Positions 6,613 to 12,600 of a stretch of DNA of 32,547 nucleotides are shown piece by piece. The notes below the pieces were generated by a model. The model had not been told where the DNA came from. It was given only the letters and a program-made list of their open reading frames with translations, and did not search any database. The stretch comes from a virus, in IMG/VR virus record IMGVR_UViG_3300006990_000099, positions 1 through 32,547 of that record; one strand, 5' to 3'. The position numbers and the translations under genes are program-made. How positions within the stretch are numbered: the first letter of the stretch is position 1; every line of letters starts with the position of its first letter.

Positions 6613-7398
6613 TTAGTGAGTGATAAAGACAACGGGTTTCTTCGCTGTCCAGCATAGACCACAGGCACCACAGTCAGGCACAAGCGTTTCTTCGCCCTTT
6701 TGTGCATATTTGCCTGTGGTCTTGCTGATTTGCGTTGGGCACAAAAACGCTTGCTTGGCTTGTACAGCAGCAACGGCGCGTTGATCGTCATAGCTATTGG
6801 CCGTCCACCCGCTTTCATCGTCAAAATTGCCTGAAAAGCGGATGGCAAACCTATCGGGGCAAGCGGTGCGCAATGATAGTATGGCTTGACCTATCTCACG
6901 TTCTTTTTGATTTTCTTTTGTGGGATAGCAGAAAGGATTGTTTGCAGTGTAACCGTAAATGTGAAGGGCTGGGAATTTACCAAGCCAAGAGGCCCATTTT
7001 GCAACATACGACACACTGTAGAAATCGCCTAGAATGTGCAAGCGAACCATGAAGCCGCGTGGATGTTTGCGCTGCAAATCTGATAATTCAGCTTCAAGCA
7101 TTGCTTCAAGGGCAGGGCCAGCAGCATAGCGATATGCGTACATCATATTGTTGCCATAGCAATCGGCCCAATGGGCACAAGATCGAGGGCATGTTGCGCG
7201 TTCCTCTAGCGTCAAGGTGTAAATCGGGAAGCCCGCGAATTTGCCTTTAGTGATTTTTTTGCCAAGCTTAACGTTTGTTGAACGTTTGATAAGCAATTCG
7301 GTTTTGCCCATTGTGTCGCGGTTTGCTTGCTTAACACGGTTGCCAAAAACTGTTTTAGCGTTGGCAATTGCAATCTCTGTTTTTGATAGGGATTTCAT
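6613..7398 (-). CDS. GP88-like Cys-rich phage protein (261 aa)
   Basis: Resembles the phage 'gene product 88' family. The N-terminal third is basic and leads to a Cys cluster ATCPRSCAHWADCYG (C70, C74, C80). A central alpha/beta block RLHILGDFYSVSYVAKWASW and LHIYGYTANNPF follows, then a second Cys set (C220 in FLCPTQ; C243, C246, C249 in CGACGLCW). Seven conserved-looking Cys suggest a metal or iron-sulfur site, but biochemical function is not known to me. Good SD (GAGG, 9 nt). It is the largest gene of the early block and sits just downstream of a minus-strand terminator, so readthrough or an own promoter must supply it. Confidence 0.65.
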   Translation of the reverse strand: MKSLSKTEIAIANAKTVFGNRVKQANRDTMGKTELLIKRSTNVKLGKKITKGKFAGFPIYTLTLEERATCPRSCAHWADCYGNNMMYAYRYAAGPALEAMLEAELSDLQRKHPRGFMVRLHILGDFYSVSYVAKWASWLGKFPALHIYGYTANNPFCYPTKENQKEREIGQAILSLRTACPDRFAIRFSGNFDDESGWTANSYDDQRAVAAVQAKQAFLCPTQISKTTGKYAQKGEETLVPDCGACGLCWTAKKPVVFITH

Positions 7399-7438
7399 TT
7401 TAGTTTTTCCTCTTTTCTAGGGTTGCTGGCAATTGTGC

Positions 7439-7468
7439 CAAAAATACGCCGCGTGTAAACGGCGCATT
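7439..7468 (-). terminator. Rho-independent terminator, leftward
   Basis: In the leftward transcript AATGCGCCG, loop TTTACACG, CGGCGTATT forms a 9-bp stem with one G-U pair, overlapping a TATTTTT run. It lies between the 82-aa gene and the GP88-like gene, so it may limit expression of the rest of the left operon. Seen directly; strength not measured. Confidence 0.6.
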
Positions 7469-7478
7469 GAAAGCATAA

Positions 7479-7727
7479 TTATGACAGACCGTATAAGATA
7501 TTGTGAATTTCAACCGGCACGTTTTGCTTGCGCTTGAATTGCCCGTCATAAAAGCCGTAAATCTTGCCCCCTTTGAATACGACAATTTCATCAACGTCAT
7601 CTAGGGTTAAACCAAAAGGCTCTTTTTCCATCTGACTAAAATAGCGGGCTTTGGCAGCGCTTAGGGTTTTGGCTTGCGGTTGCATTAAGCCGTTGCCGCG
7701 TGTGGTGTTTACTTCAATATAATACAT
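7479..7727 (-). CDS. Small hypothetical protein (82 aa)
   Basis: The in-frame opening extends 17 codons upstream, but MYYIEVNTTRGNG is the better start: GAGGG lies 8 nt before it, within a leader nearly identical to those of two neighbours. The product has an N-terminal strand, a helix rich in Ala/Gln, then DDVDEIVVFKGGKIYGFYDG, a beta-hairpin. No family recognised. Confidence 0.6.
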   Translation of the reverse strand: MYYIEVNTTRGNGLMQPQAKTLSAAKARYFSQMEKEPFGLTLDDVDEIVVFKGGKIYGFYDGQFKRKQNVPVEIHNILYGLS

Positions 7728-7740
7728 TTTAGTTTCCCTC

Positions 7741-7920
7741 TTACCAATTGATAGGGCCGATAGTGAAGCCTTCTTCATTTACCCATATACCATCAGCGCC
7801 ATGATCGTTTGTAAATAAGCGCTTCAATATGGCTGTTGCTGCAGCAAGGTTGCTTGCTTCAATGGTGCCCATTTCAGCCCCACATTCCCCTTCAAAACAA
7901 AATTCGTATTCGTTAAGCAT
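7741..7920 (-). CDS. Small hypothetical protein (59 aa), first gene of the leftward operon
   Basis: Product MLNEYEFCFEGECGAEMGTI, then a helix (ASNLAAATAILKRLF) and an acidic beta C-terminus ending GPINW. Strong SD (AAGGA, 9 nt). As the promoter-proximal gene next to the control region it should be among the first made after infection, if the operon is early. Function unknown. Confidence 0.6.
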   Translation of the reverse strand: MLNEYEFCFEGECGAEMGTIEASNLAAATAILKRLFTNDHGADGIWVNEEGFTIGPINW

Positions 7921-8058
7921 TTTAGTTTTTCCTTCTTTGTTAAACGTTAAATTGTCCCAAATTATTTGCGCCGTTTTGCGCCATTGTCCAGCCCACCAAA
8001 TGCCAAACTATACGCCTGTCCTTGCTTTATATACGCAATTACCTGAGCCAACACCTTT

Positions 8059-8383
8059 GGATAGCGCTCGGATAGCCGCCGCCCGGCGAAAGGATATAAC
8101 GTTATAACCAAAAGGATATAGCACTATACCAAAGGATAGTTTGTATATCCGATAGGTATGTTTTTGGGGTTAAAGCTTTTTCACGTATCAGCACAAAGGA
8201 AAGCGCTTTCGACGCTGTAGACCCCTCTAGAACGGCTCTGAGCGCTATATATACCAGCGGATATGGTATTGCCTAACCTGTTGTGCCACTCGTATATCCA
8301 TCGGTATAGCGCAACCAGGCTAAAGGATAGCTCCCCCGGCTAAAGGATAGATGTTATATCCGAAGGGATAGGTTTGGGATAGG
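8059..8383. repeat. AAAGGATA/GGATAG iteron-like repeat cluster
   Basis: GGATA-core motifs occur at 8059, 8070, 8089, 8110, 8131, 8258, 8321, 8341, 8365 and 8378 in one orientation and as TATATCC near 8144, 8293 and 8355 in the other. Two 13-mers GGCTAAAGGATAG are exactly 20 bp apart (8318 and 8338). Such clusters are typical of initiator-binding iterons or operator arrays. Which protein binds is unknown. Confidence 0.65.
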
Positions 8384-8390
8384 TGCTGCT

Positions 8391-8490
8391 TTTGTGATCA
8401 CATATGAAAAGAGATTGCTGGTTTGTGATCACGTTTAAAGAGGGGTGGCTGTTTTGTGATCACAAACAAGAGACGGGTAGGGGTTTTGTG
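8391..8490. repeat. 31-bp tandem array of TGTGATCAC palindromic sites
   Basis: TTTGTGATCAC occurs three times with core starts at 8393, 8424 and 8455, exactly 31 bp apart (three helical turns). The third copy extends to the 14-bp perfect palindrome TTTGTGATCACAAA. Between the cores, AAAGAG and a GCTG-like element are also partly conserved, so the unit is the whole 31 bp. A degenerate fourth copy (TTTTGTGCATC) follows at about 8484. It is likely a binding array for a dimeric regulator or initiator. Confidence 0.8.
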
Positions 8491-8823
8491 CATCCAATCC
8501 GCGAAACGTGCCCCATATGAAAAAAGCCGTTAAAATTTCACGTTTTAGGCATTTTATGGACTGTATATCAGTTACAAAAGCGTGTCTTTTCAATGGTTTA
8601 CGCAATGAAATCAGCACAAATCAGCACAAAAAAAGGTAAAAGGTATCATGCTACCCCCCTGCGAGGGCCGGTGCCCCCATCCACGATGTACGTGTATGTA
8701 CAAGCACACAGAAGTGGTTTTTTAAGCCACAACTTTTACGTGTATACGCACCTATGTATTATCACATATTGTTACAAACCTGCAATATATGTAACATTTT
8801 ACAGGTAATCGCTTCATAGGGTA

Positions 8824-8851
8824 TTGACAGGGGTGGCTTTGTGAGTATAAC
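8824..8851 (+). promoter_or_regulatory. Sigma70-type promoter for the rightward arm
   Basis: A perfect TTGACA is followed by 16 bp and TATAAC. It points into the rightward genes and lies about 370 bp upstream of the first of them, so the transcript would have a long AT-rich leader. Its -10 matches the TANAAC form found at three other sites in this phage. Confidence 0.65.
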
Positions 8852-8867
8852 TGCGTAGCAGTAGCAG

Positions 8868-9066
8868 CAGAGTTATAACACTTTAAGTTAAAACACTTAA
8901 AAAAGAGTAATACTTAAAAGTAAAGTAATACTTTAGAAGAGTTATAACTTTATATAGAGTGTTGTAAATGGGTTAGTGGACATAGGAAGAGTTATAACAC
9001 TATAGTAACACTTTATTCTTGTATAACATGTTTGTAAGTGATATACTTTCTTTAATGTAACACTTT
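8868..9066. repeat. AT-rich repeats: GAGTTATAAC x3 and TAAYACTT x5-6
   Basis: GAGTTATAAC starts at 8870, 8939 and 8989; each contains the palindrome GTTATAAC, which also occurs at 8101. Interspersed are TAACACTTT or TAATACTT copies near 8877, 8908, 8926, 9006 and 9057. The segment is over 70 percent AT by eye and could be a DNA-unwinding element of an origin or a regulator-binding array downstream of the promoter. Confidence 0.6.
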
Positions 9067-9199
9067 CTCATAAGCAATAATCATAATTTGTGTTACAAAC
9101 TGGTACGTGTTGCAACTCTTAGTGTTGCTCTCCCCCTTGTCTCCTCTCTCAATACTTGTAGTTTGCGGCACGTACCACTTTTTTACGTGTATTAATGTA

Positions 9200-9227
9200 T
9201 TGACAATGAAAAATAAAAACATACAAC
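9200..9227 (+). promoter_or_regulatory. Second rightward promoter-like element
   Basis: TTGACA, 16 bp, TACAAC, with the extended -10 context ATACAACTATA shared with the element before the capsid gene. It overlaps the chosen start of the first rightward gene, so a transcript from it would serve the following genes rather than that one. Prediction from sequence only. Confidence 0.45.
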
Positions 9228-9463
9228 TATATGCATCTGATAATGTAATAGAAGAGTTTTACGATGCTCTTGTATCAGGTGACGCATCACGTTTGAAACG
9301 TGTACACATTCCTAAGAGTGACGTATTCTATGTAAGAGCAGCTATAGAGGCTGACACTGGCATCAGGTATTCTTTAGATCACGTAGAACGTGCTATGTAC
9401 TTAGAGGGCCACTTACCTAGAAGAGACGTATTAGATCCTGACAGAAAGCGGAGCTACGGCTAA
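9206..9463 (+). CDS. Conserved-looking hypothetical protein (85 aa), first rightward gene
   Basis: Starts MKNKNIQLYASDNVIEEFYD. An open frame extends 33 codons upstream, but that part is hydrophobic with low complexity and unlikely. No ribosome-binding site is visible at this ATG. The acidic helix region is followed by PKSDVFYVRAAIEADTGIRY and SLDHVERAMYLEGHL, a small helical protein with no assigned role. Its stop overlaps the next start as TAATG. Confidence 0.6.
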   Translation: MKNKNIQLYASDNVIEEFYDALVSGDASRLKRVHIPKSDVFYVRAAIEADTGIRYSLDHVERAMYLEGHLPRRDVLDPDRKRSYG

Positions 9464-9729
9464 TGCCCTATATGACTAACGGTAAGCGTGACTACAAGAA
9501 GCAGAACGCTAAGTATGACAGCAAGCCATCCGTAAAGAAGGATAGGGCTTCTCGTAATGCTGCACGTAAGGCTATGATGGCTGGTGGCTTAGCTAAGAAG
9601 GGTGACGGTAAGGATGTTGACCACAAGGATGGCAACCCTCGTAACAACAAACGTTCTAACTTGCGTGTACAGACTAAGGCTAAGAACCGTAGTGTAGCTC
9701 GTACAAGCAGCAACAAGAAAAAAGGATAA
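9463..9729 (+). CDS. Small HNH-like endonuclease or DNA-binding protein (88 aa)
   Basis: A very basic protein (Lys/Arg-rich throughout) with a recognisable HNH core near the C-terminus: VDHKDGNPRNNKRSNLRV at about residues 52-69 carries the DH, the G-N-P, the NN and the NLR of the family. Zinc-binding Cys are absent and the third catalytic His is replaced by Asn (TKAKNRSV), as in some phage HNH proteins. The large basic N-terminus may bind DNA. It is co-translated with the preceding gene. Confidence 0.65.
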   Translation: MPYMTNGKRDYKKQNAKYDSKPSVKKDRASRNAARKAMMAGGLAKKGDGKDVDHKDGNPRNNKRSNLRVQTKAKNRSVARTSSNKKKG

Positions 9730-9734
9730 GTAAA

Positions 9735-10025
9735 ATGCCAGCAAATAACTCAACAGCAAGACCAAAGAATCGTGACCAAAAACAAGCGACTCAGTTACTT
9801 AAAGATATAAAAACTCTTAAAGCCAAGCTTCGTAAGCAGTTAGGAAAAGGTGAAATAACTCAGGTTGCTTTTGATAGGACTATGAAAAAACTTGACCCAG
9901 CTTTTAAAGGTGCTGTCGTTAAAGGTATATCAGAACCAAAGATACAACAAAGTGAAAGAAATGCAGCTAAAAAGACTATGACTTATTCTACTTCTCGTAG
10001 AACAGGTAGAAAAGTTAAAAGTTAA
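9735..10025 (+). CDS. Basic hypothetical protein (96 aa)
   Basis: Lys-rich protein with a long amphipathic helix (KQATQLLKDIKTLKAKLRKQ) followed by GEITQVAFDRTMKKLDPAFK; the C-terminus is polybasic (TSRRTGRKVKS). No family recognised. It starts after AAAGGATAAGTAAAATG, so the ribosome-binding site lies inside the preceding gene's end. Confidence 0.65.
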   Translation: MPANNSTARPKNRDQKQATQLLKDIKTLKAKLRKQLGKGEITQVAFDRTMKKLDPAFKGAVVKGISEPKIQQSERNAAKKTMTYSTSRRTGRKVKS

Positions 10026-10035
10026 AGGTAATCCT

Positions 10036-10338
10036 ATGGCTAGTGAGACTCGCAGAGAAAAAGCTATACGCAAGACTACTAAAGGTAAGAACGCTAATTA
10101 CCGTAAGACCAAAGACGGTGCAGGTATGACAACTACAGGTATAGCTGCCCATCGTAAAGCTAACCCCAAGTCTAAGCTACAGGGTGCTGTGACAGGTGAA
10201 GTTAAGAAGGGTAGTAAGGCTGCAAAGCGGCGTAAGTCTTACTGTGCTAGAAGTGCTGGGCAGATGAAGAAGTTTCCTGCAGCAGCTAAAGATCCTAACT
10301 CTCGTTTGAGACAAGCCCGTAAACGTTGGAAATGCTAA
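10036..10338 (+). CDS. DUF6321-like basic phage protein (100 aa)
   Basis: The C-terminal part RRKSYCARSAGQMKKFPAAA followed by DPNSRLRQARKRWKC matches the KSFCAR...RWKC pattern I associate with DUF6321 proteins of phages; the middle GAGMTTTGIAAHRKANPKSK fits the same family (GLT..G...Y). The two Cys are conserved features. Function unknown; the high charge fits nucleic-acid binding or virion packaging. Start has AAGGTAATCCT upstream. Confidence 0.65.
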   Translation: MASETRREKAIRKTTKGKNANYRKTKDGAGMTTTGIAAHRKANPKSKLQGAVTGEVKKGSKAAKRRKSYCARSAGQMKKFPAAAKDPNSRLRQARKRWKC

Positions 10339-10353
10339 GGAGTATAAGCAGTT

Positions 10354-10491
10354 TTGAAGAGTCAGATTAAACGGAAGTTACCTAAACGTAAACGCCCTAT
10401 TCAGAAACTCAAGAAACAAAGATACTTACAAAAGAAGAAAGACAAGGAGTTTGATGCAGGTGACACTTATATCTCACCTTCCGCTGCCTAG
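10354..10491 (+). CDS. Small polybasic protein with TTG start (45 aa)
   Basis: Begins at TTG, 11 nt after AAGGAG. The first 30 residues are nearly all Lys/Arg/Gln (KSQIKRKLPKRKRPIQKLKK), followed by FDAGDTYISPSAA. The charge pattern matches its neighbours and its TAG is one base before the next ATG, supporting real coding. The overlapping frame that starts from an ATG at 10454 is the competing reading. Confidence 0.5.
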   Translation: MKSQIKRKLPKRKRPIQKLKKQRYLQKKKDKEFDAGDTYISPSAA

Positions 10492-10492
10492 T

Positions 10493-10708
10493 ATGCCTTT
10501 CCAGACACATGAGAATATTGTGTTTGAGAGTCAAGACAAAGACAGATCACATAAAGCTAATGTAGAAGAGAAACCAGAGCCTAACAAGGTTACGCCTGAC
10601 ACTGCAGTAGAGGATCTTAAATTAGTTAATCAAAAGTATGCATACCACCCTGATCCAAACAAGCTTAGAATGCCTGATGGTCAGATTGTAGACTTTATCA
10701 TTGCTTAG
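10493..10708 (+). CDS. Small hypothetical protein (71 aa)
   Basis: MPFQTHENIVFESQDKDRSH and on, then a C-terminus HPDPNKLRMPDGQIVDFIIA. It is chosen to start one base after the upstream TAG. An ATG 13 codons earlier has a close AAGGAG, but it would overlap the polybasic gene and add an unconvincing MQVTLISHLPLPS. No domain recognised; unlike its neighbours it is roughly neutral. Confidence 0.55.
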   Translation: MPFQTHENIVFESQDKDRSHKANVEEKPEPNKVTPDTAVEDLKLVNQKYAYHPDPNKLRMPDGQIVDFIIA

Positions 10709-10740
10709 GGGTAGGCGATGCAAATTGAGAGAGAGACATT

Positions 10741-11193
10741 ATGGATCCTATTACAATCGCTATGGCGAGTTTCAGCGCCGTTAAAGCAGGGGTTTCTGCC
10801 GGGAAAGAGATAACTTCTTTAGCTAAAGACATTGGTAGTTTATTCCAAGCAATAGATGACATTAAGGATGACCACAGTAAGAAAAGAGATAGTGTCTTTG
10901 CTAATTCAAATGAGGAAGCTTTATCCACGTTTGTAGCTCGTAAGAAAGCAGAGGACATGGAAGAGGAGCTAAGACAGATCGTCATAGCTACACGCGGCTT
11001 CTCTGCTTGGGGTGAATTGGTAGAGTTACGCAAAGAGATACGTGTACGTAATAAGAAGGAACGGGAAGAGAAGCGCAAGAAGACGCAAAAGATGGTAGAG
11101 AATATACTTATTTATGGTGGTATAGGTCTAATACTTTTATTTGTTTGTGGCTTTGCGTTACTAATCCTGCTGAAATACATGGGAAAGATATAA
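10741..11193 (+). CDS. Tail-anchored coiled-coil protein (150 aa)
   Basis: N-terminus MDPITIAMASFSAVKAGVSA GKEI is a small-residue amphipathic region; the middle is a long charged helix (ELVELRKEIRVRNKKEREEK and on) likely to form a coiled coil; residues 120-147 are a single transmembrane segment (YGGIGLILLFVCGFALLILL) with a short KYMGKI tail. The topology suggests a C-terminally anchored inner-membrane protein. Similar MDPIT-A-A..AVKAG proteins are frequent in marine phages without known function. A spanin- or holin-related role is possible but not shown. Confidence 0.65.
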   Translation: MDPITIAMASFSAVKAGVSAGKEITSLAKDIGSLFQAIDDIKDDHSKKRDSVFANSNEEALSTFVARKKAEDMEEELRQIVIATRGFSAWGELVELRKEIRVRNKKEREEKRKKTQKMVENILIYGGIGLILLFVCGFALLILLKYMGKI

Positions 11194-11194
11194 C

Positions 11195-11356
11195 ATGGCT
11201 ACACCGACTAACAAAAAACTCTATGCAACTGTAAAGGCAGCAGCTAAAAAGAAATTTAAAACATGGCCTAGCGCTTATGCATCAGCCTGGTTAGTTAAGG
11301 AATACAAGCGTAGGGGAGGCAAATATAGTGGCTCAAGCAAAAACAAAGTCGCGTAA
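11195..11356 (+). CDS. DUF5872-like protein, N-terminal half as a separate gene (53 aa)
   Basis: Product MATPTNKKLYATVKAAAKKK followed by TWPSAYASAWLVKEYKRRGG, the W/YPSAYA..WLV.EYK.RGG motif I associate with the first half of DUF5872-type phage proteins. Here it stops soon after RRGGKYS. Starts one base after the upstream TAA. The second half lies in the next, overlapping gene in the +1 frame. Confidence 0.6.
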   Translation: MATPTNKKLYATVKAAAKKKFKTWPSAYASAWLVKEYKRRGGKYSGSSKNKVA

Positions 11357-11612
11357 GACAGGCCACCTAATACAAAGCCGTAGGGGTTACGCTAAGGGTG
11401 GCTTAGGTAAGTGGTTTGGTGAAGAGTGGACAGATGTAAAGACCGGCAAAGAATGTGGTCGCTCAGGTAGTAAAGACTCAGGTAGACCTTACCCTGCATG
11501 TAGACCTAAAGCTGTAGCTAGTAAGATTAGTAAGAAAGAAGCTGCTAAGAAGACTGGCCCTAAGAAAGTAAAGTGGTCAACGACTGCATCAGGTAAAAAG
11601 AGAACAACATAA
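11328..11612 (+). CDS. DUF5872-like protein, C-terminal half (94 aa), GTG start
   Basis: GTG start with a strong SD (GGGGAGG, 7 nt). The core GLGKWFGEEWTDVKTGKECG RSG and PYPACRPKAVASK matches the second half of DUF5872-type proteins (GL..W..E.WVDV.TG.PCGR....YP.CRP), with two Cys that could bind metal. Overlaps the first half by 29 nt. The tail is Lys-rich. Function unknown. Confidence 0.65.
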   Translation: MAQAKTKSRKTGHLIQSRRGYAKGGLGKWFGEEWTDVKTGKECGRSGSKDSGRPYPACRPKAVASKISKKEAAKKTGPKKVKWSTTASGKKRTT

Positions 11613-12007
11613 TGGCTGATAAAAGACCCCCTAAAATAGGTGAGTTTCAAGAGCGCTACACTGGAAAAAAGACCCCTAAGTGGTTACTTGATGCATATAT
11701 ACAAGGTAGTAAAAGCTATAATGCAAAAGAATTAAAGCATAAAATAATAGGTTATGCAGAGAAAAATAACCTAAAATACCCACAGGTTGTTGCACAAGCT
11801 AGAGGTGAAGCAAATCAGATTAAGCATTACTTAAAAAAGACTGTGACACCTAGTGGTAAAAATAAAGCAAGAAAACCTAAAGTATCTGGCGGCGGCGGTA
11901 TGTTTAAAATAGGTGATACAGCAAGCTCTATAAATAGAGGAACCCTGTCTGTAGCTAAAAAACGTCAAATGAATAAGGGTGGATTAACTAAAAAGGCTAA
12001 AAAATAA
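11612..12007 (+). CDS. Basic hypothetical protein with C-terminal GGLTKK motif (131 aa)
   Basis: An N-terminal helical region (KWLLDAYIQGSKSYNAKELK ... YAEKNNLKYPQVVAQARGEA) and a flexible basic C-terminus with SGGGGMFKIGD and the ending MNKGGLTKKAKK. The KGGL-x-KK ending recurs in other proteins of this phage. Coupled at both ends by ATG/TAA overlaps (TAATG). No known family. Confidence 0.6.
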   Translation: MADKRPPKIGEFQERYTGKKTPKWLLDAYIQGSKSYNAKELKHKIIGYAEKNNLKYPQVVAQARGEANQIKHYLKKTVTPSGKNKARKPKVSGGGGMFKIGDTASSINRGTLSVAKKRQMNKGGLTKKAKK

Positions 12008-12189
12008 TGGCTAAAGGCGTAAAGCATTACTTTAAGGATGGTACTGAACATAAAGGTGGTATGCATAAGATGCCTAATGGTGAAGTACACTCTGGTAAGA
12101 CTCACGGTAAGAACAGTAAGAGGTTGTATCACTTGAAAGACTTGAGTGCTACAGCAAAGAAAAAAGCAACAACTCAAGGGAAGAAGTGA
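12007..12189 (+). CDS. Small His/Lys-rich phage protein (60 aa)
   Basis: MAKGVKHYFKDGTEHKGGMH then KMPNGEVHSGKTHGKNSKRL. The H-K-M-P-(N/D)-G-x-(V/I)-H-(S/T)-G-x-x-H-(S/G)-x-x-S-K-x-L pattern is a widely seen small phage protein with no described role; regularly spaced His suggest metal binding. TAATG overlap with the previous gene. Confidence 0.65.
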   Translation: MAKGVKHYFKDGTEHKGGMHKMPNGEVHSGKTHGKNSKRLYHLKDLSATAKKKATTQGKK

Positions 12190-12190
12190 C

Positions 12191-12367
12191 ATGGCTAATA
12201 AACCAATGAATGCTGGTATGGCAGCACTAAAGAAAGAGGCACCTGCTGTAGCTAAGAAGATGGGTTATATGGGTGGCGGTATGGCTAAGAAGAAGGGTTA
12301 CAACAAAGGCGGTTACTGTGGCGCATCTAATCCAGCAAAGAACCCTGTTAAGCGTGGTAAAGCCTAA
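12191..12367 (+). CDS. Small KGGY/GGMAKK-motif protein (58 aa)
   Basis: MANKPMNAGMAALKKEAPAV then KKMGYMGGGMAKKKGYNKGG. This Gly/Met/Lys low-complexity style is common in marine phage contigs and has no known function. The start follows AAGGGAAGAAGTGAC one base after the previous stop. Confidence 0.6.
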   Translation: MANKPMNAGMAALKKEAPAVAKKMGYMGGGMAKKKGYNKGGYCGASNPAKNPVKRGKA

Positions 12368-12600
12368 TGGCTAAGTATTACGATAAGTATAAGAAGCAGC
12401 TTAATGCGGCAGGTTACACTATTGATGGTGATGGCATGGTTTGGGATGCTAATGGCAACCAATCTGCAGGTGAGGATCGTTTTGGTAACGTACAAAGTAA
12501 AGACCCTAACGTTACTCAGATCTGTATGGACGCAGAGGCATCAGGTATATTTAAAAAAGTAAAGAAGGCTATTAAGCCAAAAACTAAGAAAGAAGCTTAA
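12367..12600 (+). CDS. Small hypothetical protein (77 aa)
   Basis: N-terminus MAKYYDKYKKQLNAAGYTID with DGDGMVWDANGNQSAGEDRF, an Asp/Asn/Gly-rich loop that could bind Ca2+, and a Lys-rich tail (KKVKKAIKPKTKKEA). No family recognised. TAATG overlaps on both sides. Confidence 0.6.
   Translation: MAKYYDKYKKQLNAAGYTIDGDGMVWDANGNQSAGEDRFGNVQSKDPNVTQICMDAEASGIFKKVKKAIKPKTKKEA

Larger units (their letters stand above)
7921..9205. other. Divergent control region without a convincing gene
   Basis: This 1.3-kb gap separates the leftward and rightward arms. Short open frames cross it, but they run through repeats and lack ribosome-binding sites. The left part (to about 8500) is rich in GGATA motifs and TGTGATCAC palindromes; the right part (about 8820-9100) is very AT-rich with GAGTTATAAC and TAAYACTT repeats. 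Around 8610-8630 the 11-mer AATCAGCACAA occurs twice in tandem, and around 8650-8680 there is a GC-rich CCCCC/GAGGG/GGGCC patch. Replication origin, operators and divergent promoters are the most likely contents; attP could also lie here. Confidence 0.6.

Noticed and set aside
7829-8107. 92-codon rightward frame antisense to the first left-arm gene
   Set aside because: It is antisense to a gene with a good SD and runs into the GGATA repeats; no initiation signal.
8393-8464. TGTGATCACA as host CRP sites
   Set aside because: CRP half-sites need a 6-bp centre; here they abut, so another factor is more likely.
8391-8490. 31-bp repeats as a CRISPR array
   Set aside because: The repeats are tandem with no unique spacers between them.
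8435-8617. 60-codon leftward open frame in the control region
   Set aside because: It runs through the 31-bp palindrome array, has no ribosome-binding site and no coding-like composition.
8641-8700. tRNA fragment or attP core in the GC-rich patch
   Set aside because: No tRNA arm pattern or 3' CCA-proximal identity block could be recognised; left as undetermined.
8593-8808. 71-codon rightward open frame in the control region
   Set aside because: Low-complexity, no SD, crosses the GC patch and inverted elements; more likely chance.
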